Below the pieces are notes generated by a model. The model saw nothing but the letters and a program-made list of their open reading frames with translations, ran no database searches and was not told the DNA's origin. From Anaerolineae bacterium (lineage in GTDB: Bacteria > Chloroflexota > Anaerolineae > Aggregatilineales > Aggregatilineaceae): a DNA stretch of 58,341 bases. A program made the translations under genes and the position numbers. The DNA is taken from contig JAHDWP010000020.1 in assembly GCA_023382715.1 (NCBI GenBank), positions 1-58,341 on the forward strand, in the 5' to 3' direction. This document shows positions 7,505 to 15,117 of the stretch, piece by piece. The stretch's first letter is position 1; every line of letters begins with the position of its first letter.

Positions 7505-9550
7505 TTAGCCCGCCGCCCGCACGTAGAACAGCCACAGCGCCTTGCGCAGCGGCACGTCGTCGTGTGGGCTGCCCGTCACGGGGTGCGGGCCGAACGTCTC
7601 GGTCAGGCGGGCCAGCGTCGTGTTGTCGCCGGGCGGGAAGAAGATCGCCAGGTCTGCGTCGCGCGGCAGCGCATCCAGCATGGCCGTGAACTCGTCCGGC
7701 GCGGAGACGAACACCTGCAAGTCGTCGGCCACAAAGTTAAGCAGGCGCTGGGCGTCGCTCTGCGGCAGTGCCGGGCCGTCCACCAGCAGGTAGATGCGCG
7801 TGCCGGGTGGGGAGTCTGTGACGCGCAGCAGGGCATCCTCCACGTCGTAGGCCACGTGCTGGCGCACCTCGACGTTGAACGTCTCCAGGAACGGGCCGAA
7901 GTAGTATGCTGCGCCGGGCAGCGCCAGCGCCAGGGCCAGGATCAGCGCCAGCGCGGTTTGCGCGGCACCTGGCCAGCGGCGCGGCCACAGCAAAGCCAGC
8001 AGGTCGCCGACGCCCAGCGCGATCAGCAGCGCCAGCGCCGGGAAGACGAGCACGTAGCGCGCGGTGACGGCGCTCTCGACCAGCAGCGCGTTGCCCGCCG
8101 ACGTGCCCAGCAGCCAGGCCAGCGGCAGGACGCCCGGCGTCCGCCAGCGCCAGGCGGCGAACACCCCCCCCAGCAGCAGCGCGGGCACGGCGCAGGGCAG
8201 CACGAGGGCGTACTTTCCCCCGTAGTACAGGTAATAGTGGTAGAGCGTGTTCTCCGGTGAATTGACGTAGTGCAGCAGCGAGTGCTGGAAGCGCGCCAGG
8301 CGTGCCCCTGGCGTGTTCGGCTCGCGCCCGCTGTCCCAATAGAGGTCGTCCAGCTCGGTCTTGTCCAGCCGGTCAAACAGCGGGTGATTGCCCCCGGCGA
8401 GCGTGATGTACGCCGGCGCGGCCACGATCACAAAGGCCAGCAGCGCCAGCAGCACGCCGCGCCCCGACGGGCGCGGTCGCCAGCAGGCGAAACCGACGGC
8501 CAGCCAGGTCGCCGCCAGCAGCGGGTAGAGGATGCGCCCGCCCTCGTAGAAGTACTGCGTCAGGCCGAGGGCCACGCCGCCGAGCGCGTAGCCTGTCCGC
8601 CGGCCCGTCCGCCAGCCCCAGCCCAGCAGTCCCAGGGCCAGCGTGCCAAAGAGCGGGTCGGCGATGTTGTTGAGCGCCAGGCGGCTGTAGTGCAGATGCG
8701 GCGGGAAGGTCAGCAGCAGCAGCGCCGCGATCAGCGCCGTGCGCCGCCCGTACAGCGCGCGGCCCAGCAGGTACAGCGCGGGCACGGTCAGCGCGCCCAG
8801 GACGGCGCTGAGGGCGCGCAGCCCGGCCAGGTTGCGCCCGATCAGCGCGGCCAGCCCTGCCTGTCCGTAGGAGAAGACGAACGGGAACGAGGCCGAGGTG
8901 GGCATCGGCGTCAGCAGCCTGACATCGGGGAAGTCGCGGAAGTACGTCGCGCCGAGCGCGAAGTGGCTCTCGTCCACCAGCACGCGCACCGCCTCGCCGA
9001 GGCTCACTGCCCGCAGGCCGAGCGCCGCCCCGCTCAGCGCCAGGAGCAGGGTGGCTTCGCGCGCGCTCGCCCCGCGCAGGGCGGGTCGCCCCACCCCGCC
9101 CAGGCCCCACGCCACGAGCAGGATGCCCCCCGCCAGCAGCGCGGCCTGCGCGTGATGCGACAGCGTGCGCAGGGTCTCGATGCCGATCAGCGCCGCGTTC
9201 GCCTCGGTGACGACGGCCAGGGCCAGCAGCCCCGGCACGGTCAGCGCCCAGGCCCAGCGCGGATGCAGCGCCGTCAGGCGGGGCGCGGCCTGACGCGGCG
9301 CGTCTCCGCGCGCGCGGCTCAGCGCCAGCGCCACGATCAGCAGCAGCGCCCCCGTCGCAAAAGCCCAGGGCGCATAGGCGGCGTAATAATCTTTGGGGCC
9401 GGGCGTGGGGCGATAGTGTACCAGGCTCTCAAGCTGCGGGCGGAAGCCGTAGGCGCTGGCGGCCATGCACACGGCGGCGAGCAGCGCCAGGGCGCGGGCA
9501 GCCAGGGCGCGGTAAGGGAGTCTGGCAGGCGGGGAGGGAGCTAAGCGCAC
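7505..9550 (-). CDS. GT-C-type membrane glycosyltransferase (ArnT/PMT-like)
   Basis: About 681 residues with 11-13 hydrophobic helices, followed by a soluble C-terminal part of about 130 residues. An acidic pair in the first large loop (VLVDESHFALG) is placed as the catalytic Asp/Glu of ArnT/PMT-type enzymes that use polyprenyl-phosphate sugars. HLHYSRLALNNIADPLFGTL is a typical motif of family 39-like proteins. The likely role is sugar transfer at the outer face of the membrane to lipid or protein. No ATG lies near the first helix; a GTG at 9550 is taken as the start, since an ATG at 9652 would read through part of a repeat. The gene stands alone and its acceptor cannot be told from context. 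Confidence 0.75.
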   Translation of the reverse strand: MRLAPSPPARLPYRALAARALALLAAVCMAASAYGFRPQLESLVHYRPTPGPKDYYAAYAPWAFATGALLLIVALALSRARGDAPRQAAPRLTALHPRWAWALTVPGLLALAVVTEANAALIGIETLRTLSHHAQAALLAGGILLVAWGLGGVGRPALRGASAREATLLLALSGAALGLRAVSLGEAVRVLVDESHFALGATYFRDFPDVRLLTPMPTSASFPFVFSYGQAGLAALIGRNLAGLRALSAVLGALTVPALYLLGRALYGRRTALIAALLLLTFPPHLHYSRLALNNIADPLFGTLALGLLGWGWRTGRRTGYALGGVALGLTQYFYEGGRILYPLLAATWLAVGFACWRPRPSGRGVLLALLAFVIVAAPAYITLAGGNHPLFDRLDKTELDDLYWDSGREPNTPGARLARFQHSLLHYVNSPENTLYHYYLYYGGKYALVLPCAVPALLLGGVFAAWRWRTPGVLPLAWLLGTSAGNALLVESAVTARYVLVFPALALLIALGVGDLLALLWPRRWPGAAQTALALILALALALPGAAYYFGPFLETFNVEVRQHVAYDVEDALLRVTDSPPGTRIYLLVDGPALPQSDAQRLLNFVADDLQVFVSAPDEFTAMLDALPRDADLAIFFPPGDNTTLARLTETFGPHPVTGSPHDDVPLRKALWLFYVRAAG

Positions 9551-9802
9551 GGTCGTTCTCTCGCGGCGGTGGCTCGGACGAACCTGCTTCGTGGGCAATG
9601 CTAGTGCATATTGGTGGAAGTCCGCCAGTAGTTGCTCGCTGTCTCCCCCCACCCCAAACCCCTCCCCCGCAAGGAGGGAGGGGCTGAAGGCCTGCGCTCT
9701 GCTCCCTTCCCCCAGCCGAGCCAGGGGAAGGGGAGAGCCGCCTGCCAGATCATCCCCCTCTCTGGCTCGGTTGGAGGGGGGGACTGAGGGAGAGGCGTAT
9801 CC
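9551..9802. repeat. Bipartite double-hairpin repeat between two minus-strand genes
   Basis: Bases 9640-9785 hold the repeat made of CCCCCACCCCAAACCCCTCC, a hairpin of CCTCCC arms, CTCTGCTCCCTTCCCCC and a second hairpin, here followed by a CCCCCTCTCTGGCTCGG hairpin. It separates the glycosyltransferase from the cysH-epimerase pair. Confidence 0.65.
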
Positions 9803-10810
9803 CTACGCGCCTTCTTCCTGCCAGGACTCGGTACCCAGGGGCACGAACCCGCGCAGATGGTCGAGCAGCTCAGCCAGCCCCGCTTCCAGGCCCACCTGGG
9901 GGTACCAGCCCAGCCCGTTGAGGCGGCTCTCGCTCACCGCCAGCGACAGGTGGGTGAGCACATCCTGCTCGGTGAAGCGCACCTGCGCCGATGGGCGCAG
10001 CGCGCGCAGGGCGGCGACCATGTCCAGCACCCGCGCGTTCTCGCCGACGACGTTATACGTTTCGCCCGCCACCTGCTCCACGTGGGTCAGCGCGAAGCGA
10101 ATGGCCTGGCTGGCATCGGCCACGTGCAGCAGCGGGCGACGCTGCTCGCCCGTGCCGTACACGGTCAGGGGACGGCCCACGCCCGCCAGATAAGCCAGGC
10201 GATTGGCCACCGCGTCGAAGCGCACGGCGGGCGCCCAGCCAAACGCCGATCCCAGGCGCAGGACGGTCACGCGCAGCCTGCCCGCCGCCTGCAGAGCCAG
10301 CAGCTCGCGCTCGGCGCGCAGCTTGCTCTCGGCATATGGCCCCAGCGGGCGGCAGATCGCGCTTTCGTCGAAAGGGTGCGCTGCAGAGATGGGCGACCCG
10401 GCCACCGCGTCCACCGGGCCATAGACGGCGGCGCTGCTGGTGTAGATCAGGTGGGCCACACCCGCTTCAGCCGCGGCCCGCCCAACGGTCGCCGATCCCC
10501 AGTGATTGACCTGCTCGATCCAGCCGGGCGGCCCAAAGGCGAGCGGCGTGCGCACGATGGCCGCCATGTGCACCACCGCCCACACGTCGCGCATGGCCAG
10601 GCCCAGGCCCGCGCCGTCCAGAATGTCGCCTTCCACGAACTGGTAGCGGCCTCTCGCGGGCAGATCGAGCAGCGAGTGAAACGTCTCGCGCTGCAAATTG
10701 TCATAGATGCGGATCAGGCAGTCGTCGAAGGCCGGGTCTGCGGCCAGGTCGCGGATCAGGCGCGAGCCGAGATAGCCGGCACCGCCGGTGACCAGCAGGG
10801 TGCGCGTCAT
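9803..10810 (-). CDS. NAD-dependent sugar-nucleotide epimerase/dehydratase
   Basis: A 335-residue extended SDR. TGGAGYLGS (near residue 8) binds NAD, TSSAAVYG holds the catalytic Ser and YAESK the Tyr/Lys pair. The substrate cannot be named; the PFDES and NVVGENARVLDMV stretches resemble 3-beta-HSD/UDP-glucose-4-epimerase-like proteins. Its ATG overlaps the cysH stop (ATGA), so it is translated together with cysH, an unusual partner for a sulfur-assimilation gene. Confidence 0.85.
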   Translation of the reverse strand: MTRTLLVTGGAGYLGSRLIRDLAADPAFDDCLIRIYDNLQRETFHSLLDLPARGRYQFVEGDILDGAGLGLAMRDVWAVVHMAAIVRTPLAFGPPGWIEQVNHWGSATVGRAAAEAGVAHLIYTSSAAVYGPVDAVAGSPISAAHPFDESAICRPLGPYAESKLRAERELLALQAAGRLRVTVLRLGSAFGWAPAVRFDAVANRLAYLAGVGRPLTVYGTGEQRRPLLHVADASQAIRFALTHVEQVAGETYNVVGENARVLDMVAALRALRPSAQVRFTEQDVLTHLSLAVSESRLNGLGWYPQVGLEAGLAELLDHLRGFVPLGTESWQEEGA

Positions 10811-11532
10811 GTCTTGTGCTCCTGGTCGGGGCTGGGCGGCTGGTGCAGGGCGTCTGTGTGCAGGCCGCACTCGGTCTTGCCCGTGCCCGCCCAACGCCCG
10901 GCCCGCTCGTCACCGCCGAAGGCCGGGACGGTGCACGGCGCGCAGCCGACGCTCAGGTAGCCCTGCGCCAGCAGCGGGTGCGCGGGCAGATCGTGGTGAT
11001 GGCTGTAGCGCCAGACATCCTCGCGCGTCCACCCGGCCAGCGGGTTGATCTTCACCCCCCCCTGCGGCAATGGCTCCACCACCTGAGCGCCCGCGCGCTG
11101 AGGGGTCTGGTCGCGCCGGATGCCGCTGATCCAGGCGTCGAGATCGCGCAGGGCGCGCTGCATGGGCAGCACCTTGTGCACGTAGCAGCACCGATCCGGG
11201 TCGCGGCGATAGAGCGACTCGGTGCGGGCTGCTGCCTGCTGCGGGTCCGGGCGCACAATCTGCACGGTCAGCCCGAAGCGCGCGATCAGCTCATCGCGGA
11301 AAGCCAGCGTCTCCGGGAAGTGGTAGCCGGTGTCGAGGAAGAGCACCGGCACCTGCGGGCAGACCTGGCTGATCAGGTGCAGCAGGGGCACGCTCTGCGT
11401 CTGAAACGAAGACGTGGCGGCCAGGCGCGGCATGAAGCGCCCCGTCGCCCAGGCGAGCACGGCAGCAGGATCAGCACCTATAAAGCGGGCGTTGAGCGCG
11501 CTGGCTTCGTCCGGCGACATGGTGACCGGCAT
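10807..11532 (-). CDS. cysH: Assimilatory adenylyl-sulfate (APS) reductase
   Basis: A 241-residue protein of the PAPS/APS reductase family that reduces adenylyl sulfate to sulfite with thioredoxin. The Cys115-Cys116 and Cys197-x2-Cys200 pairs are the four ligands of a 4Fe-4S cluster, which marks the APS-using type. The C-terminal KTECGLH (Cys222) is the catalytic thiol motif, and SSFQTQSVPLLHL and LFLDTGYHFPETL are typical of the nucleotide site. The ATG follows GGGGAGAG. A TATAAT (11569-11574) lies upstream. The downstream epimerase is coupled by an ATGA overlap. Confidence 0.93.
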   Translation of the reverse strand: MPVTMSPDEASALNARFIGADPAAVLAWATGRFMPRLAATSSFQTQSVPLLHLISQVCPQVPVLFLDTGYHFPETLAFRDELIARFGLTVQIVRPDPQQAAARTESLYRRDPDRCCYVHKVLPMQRALRDLDAWISGIRRDQTPQRAGAQVVEPLPQGGVKINPLAGWTREDVWRYSHHHDLPAHPLLAQGYLSVGCAPCTVPAFGGDERAGRWAGTGKTECGLHTDALHQPPSPDQEHKT

Positions 11533-11568
11533 GATTCTCTCCCCAGGCGAGTCCGGCAGACGCCAGAG

Positions 11569-11614
11569 ATTATACTGCGCTGGCCCGCCGCGCGCCCCTA
11601 ACACGTGGTACAAT
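11569..11614. promoter_or_regulatory. Divergent -10 boxes between cysH and the anchored protein
   Basis: On the minus strand TATAAT occupies 11574-11569, about 37 bases before the cysH start. On the plus strand TACAAT occupies 11609-11614, about 45 bases before the next gene. No clear -35 boxes stand out, and the two promoters must share a very small region. Confidence 0.45.
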
Positions 11615-11658
11615 ACAGAGCGTTACTCAGCCGACCGCTCAGTGAGGAGAGCCGACCG

Positions 11659-12270
11659 GTGTTCGAGGGCTGTAGTGGCTGCTGTCTGTCCGTCATCCTG
11701 ATCCCGCTGCTGTGCCTGGGGCTGATCGCCTGCGTGGTCATCTACGCCGCGACCAGCGACAGCGGCACGCCCGTGTCCAGCGCCTTCAAGCCCAGCCTCA
11801 CCGAGTCCCTCGCCTTCGAGCGGGCCATTGACGATGCCATTGCCCAGGCGCGCAGCCAGGGCTGGTGGGCGCTCAAGTTCACCGAGCGCGAGCTGTCGTC
11901 GTGGATGGCCCTCGAAGGCAAGGCGTTCGCCGAGGAGCACGGTCACGTCTACCCCTTCACGAACGTGCGAGTGAAGCTGGACGATGGCGAGATGCGCTTC
12001 TACGCTGACGTGGAAGTGCGCTTCCTGAAAGTGCCGCTCAAGGTCTTCATCAAGCCGGGGGTGGACGTCGCCGGGCAGATCGCCTTCGACGTCACCAAAG
12101 TGGACGTGGCGGGCATCGGCGTGCCGGATTTCGCGGTGCAGACGGTCAAGGCGCAGTTCGAAGACGTGCTGATCCGGCCCTTTGCAGACCTGCCGGGCAG
12201 CTATTTCCTGTATCAGCAAAGCCTGCTTGTGGACAACGGCACGTTCGAGGTGCAGGGCATCATCCGCTAA
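11659..12270 (+). CDS. Membrane-anchored protein, function unknown
   Basis: A 203-residue protein. One hydrophobic segment near the N-terminus (LSVILIPLLCLGLIACVVIY) follows FEGCSGCC, and the remainder is a soluble domain rich in beta-type alternation (VRVKLDDGEMRFYADVEVRF, VPLKVFIKPGVDVAGQ). The start is a GTG at 11659 with GAGGAGA nine bases upstream; an earlier ATG has no such site. The Cys cluster before the segment is not a clean lipobox. I do not recognise the family. Confidence 0.6.
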   Translation: MFEGCSGCCLSVILIPLLCLGLIACVVIYAATSDSGTPVSSAFKPSLTESLAFERAIDDAIAQARSQGWWALKFTERELSSWMALEGKAFAEEHGHVYPFTNVRVKLDDGEMRFYADVEVRFLKVPLKVFIKPGVDVAGQIAFDVTKVDVAGIGVPDFAVQTVKAQFEDVLIRPFADLPGSYFLYQQSLLVDNGTFEVQGIIR

Positions 12271-12315
12271 TAGGGGCAGCACAGCCGGGCCATGGGCCGG
12301 CGAAAGGACGGGCAC

Positions 12316-13287
12316 GTGAGCATCCTGGTGACGGGCGGGGCGGGCTTCATCGGCAGCCATCTGGCGCGGGCGCTGCTGGCGCGCGGCGAGAGGGTGATCG
12401 CCCTGGACAACTTCAACGACTACTACGACCCGGCCATCAAGCGGGCCAACGCCGCCGGGCTGGCTCAGCACCCGGCCTTCACGATGGTCGAGGGCGACAT
12501 CCGCGACGAGGAGACGGTCCAGGCGCTCTTCGCCGCGCACAACATCCGCCGCGTGGCGCACCTGGCAGCGATGGCCGGCGTGCGCGAAAGCATGAAACAG
12601 CCCCGGCTGTACTACGCGGTCAACCTGGACGGCACGCTCAACCTGCTCGACGCGGCGCAGCGGCACGGCTGCGACAATTTCGTGCTGGCCTCCACCTCGT
12701 CGGTTTACGGCGAGACACAGCGCCTGCCCTTCAACGAAGAGGATGCCGCCGACCGCCCGCTGGCCGCTTACCCGGCCAGCAAACGCGCCGCCGAACTGCT
12801 GGCCCACACCTACCACCATCTGCACGGCATGAACGTCACCGCGCTGCGCTTCTTCAACGTTTACGGGCCGGCGGGCCGCCCGGACATGATGCCCATGCGC
12901 GTCATGGAAGCCGTGCTCGATGGCAGCGTCGTGCCCATCTTCAACGGCGGCGACATTCACCGCGACTGGACGTACATTGACGACACGGTGACCGGCGTGA
13001 TCGCCGCGCTCGACCGTCCGCTCGGCTATGAGGTGATCAACCTGGGCGTCGGCGCGCCGATCTCGCTGAAGGAGTTCATTGACGTGATCGAGGAGCTGTC
13101 CGGGCGGGCGCTCAACACGCGCAGCGTGCCCACCCCGCCCAGCGACCCGCCGATCACCTTCTGCGACAACAGCAAGGCGCGCCGCCTGCTCGGCTTTGCC
13201 CCGTCCACGCCCGTGCACGAGGGGCTGGCCCGCACGTGGGCCTGGTTCAAGGCGTGGAAGATGGCCAGCGGCGGCTGGCCCGAATGA
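12316..13287 (+). CDS. UDP-glucuronate 4-epimerase-like protein
   Basis: A 323-residue extended SDR. TGGAGFIGSHLARALLARG binds NAD; LDNFNDYYDPAIKRAN is the signature of UDP-glucuronate 4-epimerases and close relatives; STSSVYGE and YPASK give the Ser, Tyr and Lys of the active site. The C-terminus keeps HRDWTYIDDTVTGV. The likely product is UDP-galacturonate for surface polysaccharide. GTG start at 12316, with AAAGGA eight bases before it. The following YhhN gene starts 27 bases downstream and may be cotranscribed. Confidence 0.88.
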   Translation: MSILVTGGAGFIGSHLARALLARGERVIALDNFNDYYDPAIKRANAAGLAQHPAFTMVEGDIRDEETVQALFAAHNIRRVAHLAAMAGVRESMKQPRLYYAVNLDGTLNLLDAAQRHGCDNFVLASTSSVYGETQRLPFNEEDAADRPLAAYPASKRAAELLAHTYHHLHGMNVTALRFFNVYGPAGRPDMMPMRVMEAVLDGSVVPIFNGGDIHRDWTYIDDTVTGVIAALDRPLGYEVINLGVGAPISLKEFIDVIEELSGRALNTRSVPTPPSDPPITFCDNSKARRLLGFAPSTPVHEGLARTWAWFKAWKMASGGWPE

Positions 13288-13314
13288 GCCGCCCTTCCCC
13301 AAAGGCAGACGCCG

Positions 13315-13950
13315 ATGACCCTGCCCATCGCCCTGCTCAGCGCCACCGCCGCCCTGTGTGCCGCGCTGACCATTGTCGCCAAGTACCGCCAATCAAAGCG
13401 GCTGGAGTACGTCTGCAAGCCGCTGGCGACGGCCAGCATCCTTCTGATCGCGCTGCTGGCCGCTGACCCGCTCACGACGCGCTACCAGGCGCTGATCGTC
13501 CTGGGGCTGGCTGCTTCGCTGGCCGGGGATGTCTTCCTGATGCTGCCGGATCGCTTTCTGCCCGGCCTGCTCAGCTTCCTGGTCGCGCACCTCTTCTACA
13601 TCGCCGCCTTCACGCTGGAGGGACGCGGCACCGCCCCGCTGTGGTACGTCGCCCCCTTTGTGCTCTACGGCGTGCTGATGCTGCGCTGGCTGTGGCCGCA
13701 CCTGGGATCGCTGCGCGGCCCGGTGATCGTCTACCTGGCGGTGATCCTGCTCATGGCCTGGCAAGCGGCCAATCGCTGGATCGAGACGCGCCAGGACGGG
13801 ACGCTGCTGGCCCTGGCTGGCGCGTATCTGTTCGTCACGTCGGACTCGGTGCTGGCGGTGGAGCGGTTCCGGGGCGCGTGGCGCAGCGCGCCGTTCTGGG
13901 TGCTGAGCACCTACTTCGTCGCGCAGTGGTTGATCGCCCTGTCGGTGTAG
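13315..13950 (+). CDS. YhhN/TMEM86-family lysoplasmalogenase
   Basis: A 211-residue protein with seven to eight hydrophobic helices. Family features are YVCKPLATAS near residue 35, SLAGDVFLMLP near 68, LPGLLSFLVAHLFYIAAF, the MAWQA stretch and the C-terminal SDSVLAVERF and TYFVAQWLI. Members hydrolyse the vinyl-ether bond of lysoplasmalogens in eukaryotes and some bacteria; the substrate here is inferred only. It follows the epimerase closely on the same strand. Confidence 0.85.
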   Translation: MTLPIALLSATAALCAALTIVAKYRQSKRLEYVCKPLATASILLIALLAADPLTTRYQALIVLGLAASLAGDVFLMLPDRFLPGLLSFLVAHLFYIAAFTLEGRGTAPLWYVAPFVLYGVLMLRWLWPHLGSLRGPVIVYLAVILLMAWQAANRWIETRQDGTLLALAGAYLFVTSDSVLAVERFRGAWRSAPFWVLSTYFVAQWLIALSV

Positions 13951-14001
13951 AAGCCGCTGCGGCTCAAGAATCTCACCCCTGCTGTGCCCCGCGTGAGGGT
14001 C

Positions 14002-14898
14002 TCACACCGGCCAGTCGCCCGCCGCATAGCCGATGTCGAAGGCCACCGTCCCCGTGTGCACGGCCAGAATCGGCCCGGCCAATGATCGTTCCAGGTGCAC
14101 GCAGTCGAAGTGCTGGCGCAGCTTCTCGCTCAGCCGGTCGGCCAGGGTCGGCGTGGGATCGGTGCCATAGACGATGTGCACGCGCAGCTTCTGCCCTTCG
14201 CCCACTTCCTTGACGATCTGCTCCACGAAGGCGTCCACCGCTTTATCCAGGCGGCGGACGCGCCCCGCCGGGACGTAGGTGCCCGCTGTCTCGCCGCTCT
14301 TGCTGACGGTGATCAGGGGCTTGATGTGCAGCGCCTGGGCCACGTGATACTGCACCGTGCCGATACGCCCGCCGCGCACCAGCGGCGTCAGGTCGTCGAG
14401 GATGAAAAGCAGCCCCCCGGCGGTGTGCGTCTGTTCCAGCAGCGGCACGATCTGCGCGGTGCTGTAGCCGGCGGCGGCGGCGCGGGCGGCGGTCAGCACC
14501 TGCAAGCCCAGCGCGGCGGAGATGGTGCCGCTGTCGTGCACGGTGATGTCCTGGTCGGGCAGAGCCTGGGCCGCCTGGCGCGCCGCGTTGACCGTGCCGC
14601 TCAGCCCGGCGCTGAGATGAATGGACAGGATGGGCGCGCCGGCCAGCGATTCGTACAGCGCCTTGAAGTCGGGCACGGTGGGCTGCGACGAGGTGGGGTG
14701 CACATCGCCGCGCGCCATCCGCTCGGCGAACTGGTAGAGGTCCATATCCAGGTCGCTGCGATAGGACTCCTCGCCGAACAGAATCTTGAGCGGCGCGCGC
14801 CGGATGTTGTAGCGCTCCCAGGCGTCCGCCGGCAGATCGCAGGTAGAGTCGGTGACAATGATCGGCGAGCGACTGCCCGCCAGGGAGCCTTCTGCCAT
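14002..14898 (-). CDS. DegV family fatty-acid-binding protein
   Basis: A 298-residue protein of the DegV/FakB type, which binds a fatty acid for presentation to the kinase FakA. The N-terminal IIVTDSTCDLP, the HPTSSQPTVPDF loop (lipid-contacting Ser), LSAGLSGTVNAARQAA and the SKSGETAGTYVPAGRVRR segment are all characteristic. The ATG follows AAGGAG (minus strand) at good spacing. No fakA/DAK gene is in the window. It converges with YhhN across a gap of 51 bases. Confidence 0.9.
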   Translation of the reverse strand: MAEGSLAGSRSPIIVTDSTCDLPADAWERYNIRRAPLKILFGEESYRSDLDMDLYQFAERMARGDVHPTSSQPTVPDFKALYESLAGAPILSIHLSAGLSGTVNAARQAAQALPDQDITVHDSGTISAALGLQVLTAARAAAAGYSTAQIVPLLEQTHTAGGLLFILDDLTPLVRGGRIGTVQYHVAQALHIKPLITVSKSGETAGTYVPAGRVRRLDKAVDAFVEQIVKEVGEGQKLRVHIVYGTDPTPTLADRLSEKLRQHFDCVHLERSLAGPILAVHTGTVAFDIGYAAGDWPV

Positions 14899-15044
14899 GT
14901 ATAGTCTCCTTGAGTGATAGCCGCGCCAACCACCGTCAATGGGGGGAACGCACGCGGGCTGAAACGAGGCACGAAATGAGCCGGACGAGGATGATACCGC
15001 GTTTGGGGCAAAGCTGCCTGTTCTCGGCGCGGGTGCAGAAGGAG

Positions 15045-15088
15045 GGACTTCCGAAGTCTGCATTTGGCCAGGCGAATCCGGGTATACT
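15045..15088 (+). promoter_or_regulatory. Upstream element of the MmeI-like gene
   Basis: A single arm of the GACTTCCGAAG palindrome (about 15045-15059) is followed by the same GGCGAATCCGGGTATACT (15071-15088) that precedes the methyltransferase at 5.6 kb. TATACT lies about 30 bases before the start codon. Confidence 0.55.
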
Positions 15089-15117
15089 TACGGGAGCAAG
15101 CCCAGGAGGTATGTCCG

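Noticed and set aside
8270-9544. 424-codon open frame on the plus strand opposite the glycosyltransferase
   Set aside because: Its translation is Gln/Arg/Ala-rich without hydrophobic core or family motif, as expected for an antisense shadow of GC-rich coding; the minus strand encodes a clear membrane glycosyltransferase.
11623-13392. 589-codon open frame on the minus strand
   Set aside because: It spans three plus-strand genes with good starts and recognisable motifs, including the UDP-glucuronate-epimerase-like gene, and has the low-complexity His/Arg/Val composition of a shadow frame.
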